This document shows positions 10,264 to 20,983 of a stretch of 64,000 nt of DNA, piece after piece (the stretch's first letter is position 1; the number at the start of each line of letters is the position of its first letter). A program made the position numbers and the translations under genes. The notes under the pieces are model-generated. The model did not search any database, was not told the DNA's origin, and saw only the letters and a list, made by a program, of their open reading frames with translations. Source of the stretch: Skeletonema marinoi (Eukaryota; Bacillariophyta; Thalassiosirophyceae; Thalassiosirales; Thalassiosiraceae); NCBI GenBank assembly GCA_030544225.1, contig CM060497.1, positions 620,001 through 684,000 on the forward strand, in the 5' to 3' direction.

Positions 10264-12339
10264 CTAGTCCTCCTTGGTAGCTTGCAACGATGCAATACGT
10301 TGCTTTGTTGTGGCCAAGATACGAAGAGCGATAATTTCGTGCCTGGCAAGCTTTCGCGACGGAGACTTCTTCTTCTTCGGGGTGGTGGTGTTAGTGGTGG
10401 CATCTGATACCGAGAATAAGGCAGCAGCAACTTCATTTGACTCTGATGATTCTACACAGGCATTGATTGTGTCAACTGTACCACCACGAGCTGAGGTGGT
10501 TACATCCACAACACGTGAGGAAACTTCTTCTACATCATCATCATTAGCTTGATCAGTAGAAGCAGAAGAAGATGATAGCATCGGCTTCTTCCAAAAGAAG
10601 GCACCCTTCTGTCTCTTCCTTCGTCGTTCCTCTCCCTCCTCGGTAGTAAATTTACTATACCGTAGCAACTCTTGAATATCCTCATCAAACTTCTGTTCAA
10701 TCGCTTGAAGATCATTCAATATCCTCATCTTGTGTCGTTGCTGTCGTTCATATCTCCTTCGTCGTTTCAAGGGAGTATTTTCATCCAGAAGAGACGCCGA
10801 AGCGTCCTGCTCTTCGTCATCTGTTCGACGGAACAACTTGTCCACCATTTCATTGGTGGTGACACTCCGTTCTAGAATGCGGAGGCAAATTCGTGCGGTT
10901 AACTCTTCATCATCAAGGTCATTCCCATAGTTATTGAACAATGTTGCAGCAGTAGTTGCCAATTCCACATCCTCCTCCTCTTCTTCTACCTCTACATCCG
11001 ACACCCCCCGAGAGGATGACGATGATGACGAAGAAGAAGAAGCCAACATCATCTCCTCCATAACTTCACCCAACACCTGATCCTCATACTTGGCCCAAAC
11101 CTGATCCCACGACATGCCTGAATTATCCCACTTGCCATATCGACGCCATTGACGATATCCATCGTATAGCATGGAACCTATCCGCCCCGGGAGCCTGGAA
11201 CGCTCACGTGCGTATTTCTTGGCGGCGACGCGTGCTTGGTAGGCTAGGGGGGCGAGTTCTTTGAGTTCTTGTTTGATAATTAGATCGGCGTTGTTGTTGT
11301 TGTTGATGTTAGTAGTAGTGTCGTCATTATGTTTGTTGTTGTTGTTGGTGGTGGAGAGTGGTGTAGTGCGATCATCATCTTCATTGGAAGACGAAGACAA
11401 TTTGACCGTACCATCCAACATCATATCACGCAACCCACGTAATTCCAACAACGCTCGTGGCAATAAGGTATGATACAATCGCCGAGTAGTAAAGGGATCA
11501 AAGTCACCAAATATCTTGTTTTTATTGGTCCCAAAGGTAGTTCGGAGGGAAGACACGGAGGTATATTTTGCTGCCCATGCTGCCTTGCGTTGTTCGTATT
11601 CGTCTAATCGTGCTTTATTCTCTTGTTGTTGTTGCTGTAGTTGTTGTTGAGATGAGGATGATGATGCAGTAGCCTTTTTCTTTAGACGCGTAGAGAAGGG
11701 GCGGAGCATACGTACCCTTTTTCTCCTTCGTTGTATCTGAACGTGATGGTGGTCATCCTTCTTCTTGTTCTTTTCCACACTGCTGTTGTTAGTGTTGGCA
11801 TTCTTCGTCTTCTTCTTCAGTTCGTCATCCGATTTAAGCGAGGATGACTGAAAATCCGACATTAATTCCTCCACCTCCTCTTCGTCCTCACCATGGCCAT
11901 GATAAAACAAGGGTGCCACCGTAGCAGTCCCCTCGACCGAGTCAGCAGCAGGATAGGTAGCATATCGTAAATTCTGCCCCGATCGTCGTCCACTCTGCTT
12001 ATTCTTCGTGCCGGGTAATGACTGTGACTGTTGATGTCGCAATAATTGAGCGAGGCGGGAGTTGGGTGGCGGGACACAGGTGGAGGTTATTAGTGTGTTT
12101 CTTCCTGCCTCTGTGGAGGTGGCGGAGATTGCCGTGGAAGAGGAGGAGGAGAAGGATCTAGAAGGTGCCGATGATGAAGAAGAGGAGGATGTTGGTGATG
12201 CTGCCAGGGTGAGGCTGCTTGCTGGAGATGAGGCGATGGTAATAAGCATCAATAGAGCAATGGTGAGTGCCATGCTGCTGCTGTTGTTGCTCGTGCATCG
12301 GCGCCGTGTTGTTCTAATGGGTGGGTTACTGTTCATCAT
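10264..12339 (-). CDS. Unknown protein with N-terminal signal sequence, basic and low-complexity
   Basis: Single exon, 691 residues. A hydrophobic stretch (MALTIALLMLITIASSPASS, starting at residue 23) looks like a signal peptide. The ATG at 12273 that begins this stretch is an alternative start. The segment after it is S/T-rich, as in diatom transit peptides, but no clear AFAP-type phenylalanine is seen, so plastid import is uncertain. Serine, glutamine, asparagine and acidic tracts alternate with two better-ordered blocks: residues about 240-310 (FGDFDPFTTRRLYHTLLPRALLEL) and about 365-435 (YARERSRLPGRIGSMLYDG, then a W-rich stretch with MSWDQVWAKYEDQVLGEVM). The C-terminus is strongly basic. 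I do not recognise the family. Confidence 0.75.
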   Translation of the reverse strand: MMNSNPPIRTTRRRCTSNNSSSMALTIALLMLITIASSPASSLTLAASPTSSSSSSSAPSRSFSSSSSTAISATSTEAGRNTLITSTCVPPPNSRLAQLLRHQQSQSLPGTKNKQSGRRSGQNLRYATYPAADSVEGTATVAPLFYHGHGEDEEEVEELMSDFQSSSLKSDDELKKKTKNANTNNSSVEKNKKKDDHHHVQIQRRRKRVRMLRPFSTRLKKKATASSSSSQQQLQQQQQENKARLDEYEQRKAAWAAKYTSVSSLRTTFGTNKNKIFGDFDPFTTRRLYHTLLPRALLELRGLRDMMLDGTVKLSSSSNEDDDRTTPLSTTNNNNKHNDDTTTNINNNNNADLIIKQELKELAPLAYQARVAAKKYARERSRLPGRIGSMLYDGYRQWRRYGKWDNSGMSWDQVWAKYEDQVLGEVMEEMMLASSSSSSSSSSRGVSDVEVEEEEEDVELATTAATLFNNYGNDLDDEELTARICLRILERSVTTNEMVDKLFRRTDDEEQDASASLLDENTPLKRRRRYERQQRHKMRILNDLQAIEQKFDEDIQELLRYSKFTTEEGEERRRKRQKGAFFWKKPMLSSSSASTDQANDDDVEEVSSRVVDVTTSARGGTVDTINACVESSESNEVAAALFSVSDATTNTTTPKKKKSPSRKLARHEIIALRILATTKQRIASLQATKED

Positions 12340-12910
12340 GTTTAAGATATATGATTAGTCACGTAGAGAACTCCTGTCAAGCCTCCGGAAGGAATGGCTG
12401 GATGAAACCGTTTATGGCGAGGCCAATATGATATACAGCTAAACGTTTAAGTTGAGACGCCTTCTATGCCACATACAGATGGTTGATCGCCATGTTTTTG
12501 ATGTGCATCAGACGAAATCGGCGGCTGGTGCTGATGCAATTTCGATGCCGCAGCTTCTTTTGACTTGTGTATTGTGATACGTGGTACCACAGTACGTGTG
12601 GTTCTTTGGTGAAAGTGACTTGTGTCGAAATATTGGCGCCGAGGCATCCGGCATCGCTCAAACCGATAAGTGCACCATCTGTTCCGTGTTCCGTTCGTCT
12701 ATCTCCCACGAACTGTTCTTTATTGCTCGCTGGACCCCTTTTATTTTGGCGAGTTGTGATGGCATCTTTAGTTTGGCGCGGCTTCACACCATTTTTGATT
12801 TTTGTCGGCATTGCACTATGCATTGATCGCCTACAATACCTCCCAGATAGAAGGCGACATTCACTTCATTGAGCAGCAAGGCGATATTATTTAGCATCAC
12901 TCATTTTGTC
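12340..12910. other. Divergent intergenic region
   Basis: About 570 bp. Short ORFs occur on both strands (up to 119 codons), but they overlap each other and resemble nothing known, so I treat the region as non-coding. Confidence 0.4.
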
Positions 12911-13604
12911 ATGAAGGACGACACACAATCATCATTGGCAGCTGTGGCGGCTGCGGCACCACCCCGACGCTCCGGGCGGGAACGTAGGCAGGCAGAATCT
13001 GTCTACGCCGATGCAACTGCTGCCGCCGCCGCTGCCAAGAGGAAGAAGAGTAGGACGGCTGAAGCAAGTGAGACGAGGTGAGTTTTGGATTCGTCTATTA
13101 TTCCTTATCTTACGTATATGCATGATCAATGCTATGCTCACCACCATGCTTTTCGTCATTTATTCTTGCAGCAGGAAGCGCAAGCCGGCAGACGAAGACG
13201 TAGCAGATGACGATGAATCTGTTGGCGAAGAGGGAGCAACGTCTTTCAGTAGCCAAGAGCCAGAGAAACTTGTTCGTAAGTGGCCGACCAATATAGGTAA
13301 ATCCTATGAATGGGGAAAGAAGATAATTCCAGGTCAAACACATAGGGAAAGGGATAGTAGTTTCGATCGGAGTGAGTTCCAAAGTGTCGATGGTGACAAA
13401 GTCTTCCGCTACAATTATTGGGTTCAACGACATGAATTGACCTGGGGAGCACGTGCTATTTTTGAGAGGTCACAAAGAGCTTTAGTTGCGAAGCAGCAGG
13501 ATCAACACTCTATCAAACTGGAGTGTAAATTTTCAATCGAGTCTTCGTCCATAAAGAAGGGATGCGACTTGCAATTTGAGCCAGCTACAGCATCGACAGG
13601 ATGA
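12911..13604 (+). CDS. Small basic, probably nuclear protein (possibly truncated)
   Basis: Two exons, 12911-13077 and 13172-13604, give about 199 residues. The acceptor is a NAGNAG (CAGCAG) site, so one residue is optional. The N-terminus is A-rich with a PPRRSGRERR block like an AT-hook. Then come a KRKK/RKRKP nuclear-localisation-like cluster, an acidic stretch, and a folded-looking part with W, Y and F residues (LVRKWPTNIGKSYEWGKKI, YNYWVQRHELTWG). The last 20-30 codons are antisense to the RCC1 relic, so the original C-terminus may be lost. The gene is not recognised; a chromatin role is inferred only from composition. Confidence 0.55.
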
Positions 13605-15927
13605 TTGCTGGCAAACATGGGTCCACGAAGTGCACCAACTAACCTAGGATAATACTCATCCGCTTGAATACCATGCCCCAAACAACCATAATCACCAGAT
13701 CCCCACGTAAACACCCTCGGCACATCCGTTCCAGACGTAGTCGCAGCCTCCACTGCTAGGGGGGGTGCAGCCCCTAGTAAAATCTTTAGTCACGAGTGGT
13801 TCGCGGAAAATAGTTTTGTCAAACTTTTTGATTTTTGACGACGATGGCCAAAATTGTCCATCGCCATTTTGGAGTAAGAAATACCCCCCTTTTGCAGCCT
13901 AATCTTTGTTAGTACTGCATCGTGAGCTAAGCAAATCAAAAGGCGCACGCACCATACCCCCGTGGGTGCGCCTATCGAGTTTTGTGGTCTCAAGTGCTCC
14001 CCCGGCTGAGATTAAGCTGCAAAAGCCACCGATTTTGATGACAAAATCAACCATGAAAGCCATTATGTGCTATTCATAGAGGATCAACACGATGCATATC
14101 AAGAATATCCGCATCCGTCAATGCTATGGACCTAGGATGATGCCATGGTGGCTCGGCGGTGGCTCTAACGGACCGTAACGGCTTCGTCGGCGACATACCG
14201 ACCTACTCGCGATGGGCCGAATCCGCTCAACATCCAGAGGGAGAATTGCATTAAAGGGATGAACAATAGACATACAGCAATCAACCTCATAACATCCACT
14301 TTATATGAGTAATTGGCGTCGGATGGTGGCGTGTTTTGGTGGTTCTGTTGGAGTGGGGTCATAACAATCAATTATATCATGCAAAAATATGAAACATCAA
14401 CTCAGCTCAGAATATATCATTATGGCATAATATGGAAGCCAAGGGCATATCATACCCCAAACAACCGCACCCGTCGATGGTATTGATCACTATGGATATC
14501 CCAGTCGATTGGTGTTGGATCTAAATGACGATAACCATGCCATCAGCTCGCTCTACCGCTCTGACGAAATAAAATAACACAACAAATTTGCAGCGCTAAT
14601 TTTGGTTTTGTAGAATTGGAGACTATCCACACCATTTAAATGTGCAAACCCGCTTCCAATATAGTCTGACTAGAGTAGATTAGCTTTATATGCTATTTGT
14701 AATAGAATGGAATGTGATATGAACAATCTTACCCCTTCACAGAACATCAAATCTGACTCAACGCACGCAGGCATTCATCACTATTTCAGGATAATAAGAC
14801 GGCTACAAACCCCATCCAACCCTACAGCACTCTTCTATTGCTTACCATTGGTGATGGTACGCAGCGTTTGCGGTCGAATATCTCATACTGTGGACGTCAT
14901 ATGCCCAAAACATGAAAAATCGATAATTTTGATGGCTCAAATTTAACAACTCATGAGCATATATTAGAGCGCTTCAGTAACCTACGACTATACCATGGTG
15001 CGCAAACGTGATCGCAATATACCTCCTACGAGATGTGCTTATTTTGGTGTTACTGAATGATTATTTGCTTCAGATATTGTGGAATATAATGCCAAAATTG
15101 TGGTGTGCACGTCGTCATCGATCAAGACCGATGACATGATCTGTCTCGCCCGCCTGTCTTCAAACACACCAAAAGAGTCGCGCAAATTCATCCAACAGGT
15201 CATTCAAAGGAATTGGTGCACTGGTTTGGTGCTTAAACGTTTAATGTTGGCGGTGATATCGATTATTCGCTATTTGAGCGGAAGTCGAGTGGCTCAAAAT
15301 GTATGTTTTTGAGATGTAAAAATAAGAAGAGGAGGTTGATGCTGCGGAGAAAAGCCCAACATGGCCATTCATACTATATAGGATGGGATGAGGGAGATCT
15401 TTTAATGTATTGTTGTCTACTGCTGTCATATAGGGGATGTGCCCATGAAGCCTATCATTTTGGCATGTTGTGAAGAGATGAGTAGATGGTGTTTGGCGAG
15501 CAGTACCAATTCCGACGTGTCGCTAACAAGTTGGCGCCATATTTGACTCGACTCATCCTGCCATTTCAATCCCATAAAGCCCAGAAGTGCCCCTATGCGG
15601 AGGCTGATATCCACACAAGCCCATGATATAACACCACCAAACTTTGGGGATTTCTAATGGGGGTATATGTGAACATATTTGGCTACTATAAATAGCAATA
15701 CATAGGGTTTGAAAATCCATTATTTGGCATTGCACCCCCCCTACCACTGCCACAAAGTGATTCTTTCCACAAGAGATACTCGCCAAGCTGATTTGTCCAC
15801 CATCTTCCAAAGGGACACATTTCACTTTTCCAGAAGAATCGACACCCCCACCCACTGCGGTTGTACCCCCTGCAGCTGCAGTGGCATCGGCTTCATTTGG
15901 CACAATTGGCATATCCAAGTCTACCCG
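13586..15927 (-). pseudogene. RCC1-repeat gene relic split by a DNA transposon
   Basis: Two collinear pieces on the minus strand, 15927-15744 and 13756-about 13586, code for an RCC1-type beta-propeller blade. The upstream piece ends in SCGKNHFVAV. The downstream piece reads VFTWGSGDYGCLGHG followed by PRLVGAL, which is diagnostic of RCC1/RLD repeats. Removing the transposon and one copy of its target duplication makes the reading frame continuous (…HFVAVEAATTSG…). The piece appears to start after an intron acceptor (TTACAG before 15927). Only about one repeat of the usual seven is present, so the gene was already partial or is otherwise rearranged. A hydrophobic ORF upstream (16200-16030) may be an earlier exon but is not assigned. 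Confidence 0.75.
13757..15743. mobile_element. DNA transposon, 1,987 bp, perfect 13-bp TIR and 7-bp TSD
   Basis: Both ends carry the perfect inverted repeat TAGGGGGGGTGCA. The flanks are direct repeats CCACTGC at 13750-13756 and 15744-15750, which are single in the reconstructed RCC1 exon. No ORF exceeds about 80 codons, so it is non-autonomous or its transposase has decayed. A few minus-strand stretches (15640-15430, 15230-15060) look like eroded coding sequence. The 7-bp duplication and TAGGG ends do not match one superfamily cleanly: hAT ends look similar but give 8 bp, and Dada elements give 6-7 bp. Confidence 0.85.
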
Positions 15928-16497
15928 CTGTAATGATTGCGGTCTATGTATGTCGACAGACGTACAAGTATGTTTGAATAAGTATGTACCTAGGTAAGTA
16001 CTCCGACACTTTTTGCAAATCTTCAATTCATCGCATCGCATCGATAGCATCGCATCGACCGAGAGCACTCCCCTCACCACAGTGCACGGAATTGGCAATA
16101 AGATAGCGAGGTAAGTCCAATGAAATTAGTGCGTAGAGGAGGATGCATGCTACGGCGGCCATGCTTCTTTTGAGCAGCGCCGCTTGGCTTGTTGATTGAA
16201 TGTTCATCGGCGCTGCTGTAACGGTCGTCTTGGTACGATGGTGATCAGCACACCACGGTGGCATTACATCATCACGTTGCGGTATGATCCATTCACACGT
16301 CGATAGATCCACTGGTAGGGTCGAAGTTGGCATGCTCCATTGGATTTGGATAGTCTCGGTCGGCCTTGGGCTGCTGCTTCTACTGCTTCTGCTGGAAAAA
16401 ATGACGCAGAATTGCAATTCCACAACTAATCGATTGACACCTTCTTGTCGTTCTTCCGTAGGTAAATTTGGTCCACATTCTCCCAGCAACTGCAGCT

Positions 16498-18796
16498 ATG
16501 AAAACGATTTTATTGGACTTTCTTGCTACAGCCATCATTGGCGGTCCCTCTAGTGTATACAAGGAGGAGCGACCATCCAAAGACAAATATGTCACATTCG
16601 AATCATGTTTGACAAATCAAGAAAGTTGTCTTCAGGATTTCCGCAATGCTCACGATACCGAGAAGTTGTCAACATTGAGAGCGAAACTTGACAACGCTGT
16701 GGAGCGAAACTTGAGTAATGCGACGCAAAATAAATGGGCGATAAAGATTAGGGAAGAAGTAGCCAGAACCTACCTCAAGCTCTGTGACGAGGGTGAAGTA
16801 TCTTCAGGTCTTACCGCAGCGGTCGAGGCTCTGTGCAAGGTATATTGTAGCAATTCTGCAAAGCTTCCAACCTTAGAATCATTACGGCCATTTGAAGAGG
16901 AGTTGTCTGAGGAAATAAAGAATGCGCTTACATCAGCGAGCAATTCAACATCCAATGCTTCTGCGACCTCTCGCAAGAAATCCTCTTCTGAGAGAAATAG
17001 CGCCTCGAGTCCTGTCCGTGCCTCGAGAGCTAAAATCAAGGCTAAATTTCTTCTTGCTAGCGCTTGTTCCATCTGGAAAGAGATGCCAAGAATGAAAGTG
17101 GCAAAGCACTTGCTGCCAAGCTTGCACTTGCTGCCAAGCTTCGGGAGGATTCTGACATTATCTTTTGGCAAACTGTCAAAGGATGGAGTATGAAACAACG
17201 TACGCCAAGCAGTTTAGACTGGTTTCAACCAAGTCTGGTTGGTTCGTTGGCTCGTACTTTTAATCTGCTCAAGATGGTGGATAAAGTGGATGAAACTAGC
17301 GAAACGACGAGGCGTTTCCGCGAGCTTGTTAGCAACTTCCCGGGTTCAGCAGGCCCTCCAGAAACCGATGTTGCTTGGAATGGAAAAGACATAGAATACA
17401 AGATATTTGTTCGATGTTCTCCAACCCTTCTCTTATGGCTTGCGCAGGTGTTTACTCTCCTGTACGCATACTTTGTCTGGTTTACGTGTGGGACATTCAT
17501 CAAGGATGCAATGTTACTTTGGATCCATTTGTTTACTTTGCAAGGCACATCAGCAGACACGAGTTGAATATCTCAGATGGCTTCATTGCTTTATTGATGT
17601 CCGTCTATGAGACACCGCCGGAAAGAAAAGTCATCGTTCTTTTTGAAGATATCAATCGCCTCGGTGTTGACCCGGTGTTCGTCTCAATCTTCATTGACAT
17701 TCTGCGGCGCCGTCCCAACACGGAGCTCGTGTCTTTGAGACAATTTGGTCTCAATATTCAAAGGTCGGTTGAAATTACGGCAAAGCATTCAAAGCGAAAG
17801 CAAGAACTACTGAAAATATCATGCCATACTGATGCGGGCAAATCAATCTCCAGAGATGAAGATTACGAGGACGATGTACAAGCCATCGCAGACGAGACGG
17901 AGGAAATCTATGGCTTGCTCCATGACGAGAGCAGCGGAGAGAGCAAAGTTGTCAGCGAAGCACATTCGCTTGGTAAGAGTTTGCTTGCAATGTTTAGTGA
18001 TTCATCCTCATCGAAAAGTATGGTGAACGAACTTGCCGAGGCGGTGGTGAAAGTTAAAAATGAGCAATTGACTGCCAAGGACGCAGCGAAAGCATTGAAG
18101 AAGAGTTACTTAGACAAGGAGCTACCAGCTGAACTCGTCTCCAAGCTTGAATCATTGTTGAGCGTTAATATCATTCTTATACGTTCTTCAGTTGGCACTG
18201 GCACTGACAGCGCGAATAAAATGAACTCTGTTAAACGCACCCAAGACGGTGTTGTAATGGGCCAATCCTCCTCCGGCTTGGCAGCATTACGACATTACGA
18301 TCCAAAGACGAAAGCGCTCCCTTGTATCATTCAAGAGCACAGCATCAACCGAACTGCTGTATCAAGATATGCTTTAGCCATGATACTTCTGCTTGCATTC
18401 AATGGGAAAGTTGACTCCATTTACATGAAAACACTTGTTCGAATGTCGTCTTCGATTGATTTGATTAGAATCTGTCTTTCTGCCTTTGGTGATCATGGTG
18501 TTGGGTTTCATCCAGTGGATTGCATTGGTAAGAATTTGATGAAGGTAGCTACAGCAGAGGTCAAGCGAGCCCTGGAATTCTCAGCTGCTCTCCAAGAGAA
18601 GCATGATGCTGAAGATGCAGAGGTGGCTAAGCTGAATAATTTGGATCAGCTACGAAACATTATAATGAAAGCTATTGGAAGAATGAAGTGGGGCTATCAC
18701 GTGAAATTGATTGGGGACGGCAAATCAGAAAAGCTTGGATGGGACAATGAAGGAGATGAAAGGAAGCCCCCCGCGAAGAAGAAGAAAAAGGCATAG
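16498..18796 (+). CDS. Unknown protein gene, apparent frameshift and one uncertain intron
   Basis: Coding starts at MKTILLDF and runs in one frame to about 17040 (S/N-rich after residue 150). It continues in another frame from about 17066 (HLERDAKNESGKALAAKL), with no plausible intron between, so one base seems to have been lost or two gained. An 18-bp tandem duplication (GCACTTGCTGCCAAGCTT) sits just after this point. A second frame change at 17448-17563 can be an intron (GT at 17448, AG at 17563, phase-consistent). The last exon, to 18796, has hydrophobic helices (KVIVLFEDINRLG, VFVSIFIDILRRRP), then a coiled, acidic middle and a KKKKK tail. This suggests a helical repeat nuclear protein. 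I do not recognise the family. It may be a pseudogene or the frame change may be an assembly error. Confidence 0.5.
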
Positions 18797-18977
18797 ACAT
18801 GAATTCATAACTATTACTAATTACTCTGTCATAACTCCAAATCTCCCTTCCTCGGCTATACCATTATCAGTTCGAGACATGTCACTCCAGACTGAAGCTG
18901 TCACAGGTTCCTTATCGTAAGTCATTGCAATGCTTTTCTTGCGTTCTTGACATACAATTATTTATTGATATGTATTC

Positions 18978-20715
18978 ATGTTTTGTTTTGTAGATGAGAA
19001 TATGATGCAATGCTACGACTATTTTGCTGTAGGCGTAAAAGCGTGCCGCGAGATGGAATGTTTCACAATTTCCGATTACAACCTCCCACCATCACCTTGG
19101 CTAGGAAGCAACATCCTTCCCGTTTTGGACAGGAATTCCAGATTGGAAACTTTGGAGCTATCCAATTGTAGTCTATCAGCGGCTGATCTGTCGTCACTGG
19201 TAACGCTGCTTGCTGGAAACAAGTCTATCTCATCGTTAGATATTTCCCGGAGCAACATTGAGTCCGTCGAAACTGTCAAGGCTCTGGCAAAAGCTATCAA
19301 GAAGCATCAAAGCTTGCAAGGGCTGCGACTCTCTGGAAATTGGCCACGAAGACTTCAATGATAAGTGCGGGGCAGCTGTTGCCAAGTTCATTGGAGAGAA
19401 GAATTCTTTGGTATCATTCTCCCTTTTGGGAGCCACATTAGACAAAGCAAGTAAAACAACCATGACGGAAGCCATTGTCAAGAACAAGAAAATCAAGAAA
19501 TTGTGCCTGCGCTCCAACAAGCTTCAGCTCCCAGGAATCATCCGAAACAGCAAGAAGACTTCGAATGCTCTCAGCAGGTTGACACACCTTGATCTCTCTT
19601 GCAATAAACTGTCTTCTCAAGGTGCCAAGATGATGGCAGCGTTCGTCGAGAAGCCAGAATGCAAGTTGGTGACTCTCATCTTGTCAAATAATCATTTGAC
19701 GACGAAAGGAGCCGAACATCTTCTTCCAGCAGTGAAGAAGAACACATCTCTGCAGCACCTAGATCTGTCTGCTAATTGGCTGAGCGACGCAGTGGCCCCG
19801 GCTGTGCTAGATTTATTGAAGGACAACTCTCAATTGCTCACATTAGATTTGAGTGGAAATAAGTCATTGCGTGCGCACAATGAGGTACGTACACGATCGG
19901 AACAAGGATGGGGATGGAATTGTAATCGCGAGGATGCTGGATGCGCTAAGATCGTGAAAGGTGCTCTATTTGACATTGCGTCTTTGGATGCTCTAGTCAG
20001 ATCTAACCACGTGTGCGTCGTGAAGATGAAAGTGGGCAATCGAGGCGATTTGTACGAAGAGACGATCAGAAAGGTTCGTATCATTTATTTCTCTCAAATT
20101 ACGTGTTATTGGCATTGAATCATTTGCGCGATTGCTTGTCTCATATATCATGCTTCTCCTCCACAGATCAATGCCCTCAATGTGAGCAATGGGAAAAAGA
20201 TCAAACTCAAAATCATCTTGGCTCGTACTGTGGGCGAGAAACCGAAGGACTTGCTTGAATCCCAAAAGCTTGATCAACTGCCTCTCGAACTGATGCCTTA
20301 CCTTCTGGCGTTTGTTCAAAATGAGTTTGGATACAATGGCTATGGCAAGGAGGTCATGCCATCTGAGATGCCACGGTGTCTTGAAAAAAGAAATGGCCGT
20401 TATTGGAATGGTTTGACACGAAGATACGTGGAAGACGAAACAGATCCGCGTCTTTCTCGCTTGTATGATGTCATTGTGGCATCACAGAGTCTTCCTCTCC
20501 TATTTGCAAGAGGGCCTGGTGAAGCACTTGAGAAAGTGGTTCAGAAGAAAAAGAATGGAAAGTCGAACAAACCTCGAAAGCGCCGAAAGTTTGGAGACGA
20601 AGCCGATGATGACGATGAAGCGTGGATTCCTAAGGGAGTCAAAAGAAAGAGTGGAAAGTGGACAAGAGACTGGCGAACAGGAGTAGAAGAATACATTCCA
20701 CCCTCCGTTTACTAG
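18978..20715 (+). CDS. Leucine-rich repeat protein, RI-like, with one-base frameshift
   Basis: LRR units (LETLELSNCSLSAADLSSLV, ISSLDISRSNIES, LRLSGN, LTHLDLSCNKLSSQGAKMMA, LVTLILSNNHLTTKGAEHLL, LQHLDLSANWLSDA, LLTLDLSGNK) are of the ribonuclease-inhibitor type common in diatoms. The first exon most likely begins upstream: a possible ATG is at 18879 and a TAG acceptor ends at 18993, but no clean phase-consistent donor was found. At about 19340 the frame shifts; one extra T in AATTGG explains it, since the repeat continues across it. A phase-0 intron at 20074-20166 is well supported. The C-terminal part is a folded PLELMPYLLAFVQ block and a basic KPRKRRK/KRKSGKW tail, suggesting nuclear location. 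Function is unknown; protein binding is expected. Confidence 0.65.
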
Positions 20716-20983
20716 AGCAAAACACTTCTTGCTTCACACCTGCGGCGCTCTGTATCTTAGAGATACCGAAAAGCTATTGGGGAGCTGTAACAAACTAGAC
20801 ATAAACTGATCAATTCCATTTTTCCTTGCCGAGGGTATCTTTTGTAGCATTTGCTACACCTCGAACGTTGCTGCAGCTGCGATCCATGTGACTTTATAAA
20901 TATTCATACTCTCTGTCCACTATTGATGCATTTTCCACTATAGTTATACTTGTTACAAAAGAATGTTATTGAATGCTTCCACT

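Noticed and set aside
12464-12872. Overlapping ORFs on both strands (up to 119 codons)
   Set aside because: They overlap each other, begin largely at non-ATG codons and resemble no family.
16028-16489. 153-codon minus-strand ORF with a hydrophobic helix near RCC1
   Set aside because: It could be an upstream exon of the RCC1 relic, but no phase-consistent donor was found and it lies partly antisense to the next gene.
16498-18796. Assignment to ORC3 or a Fanconi-type helical protein
   Set aside because: A few hydrophobic helices looked suggestive, but no family-defining motif was found.
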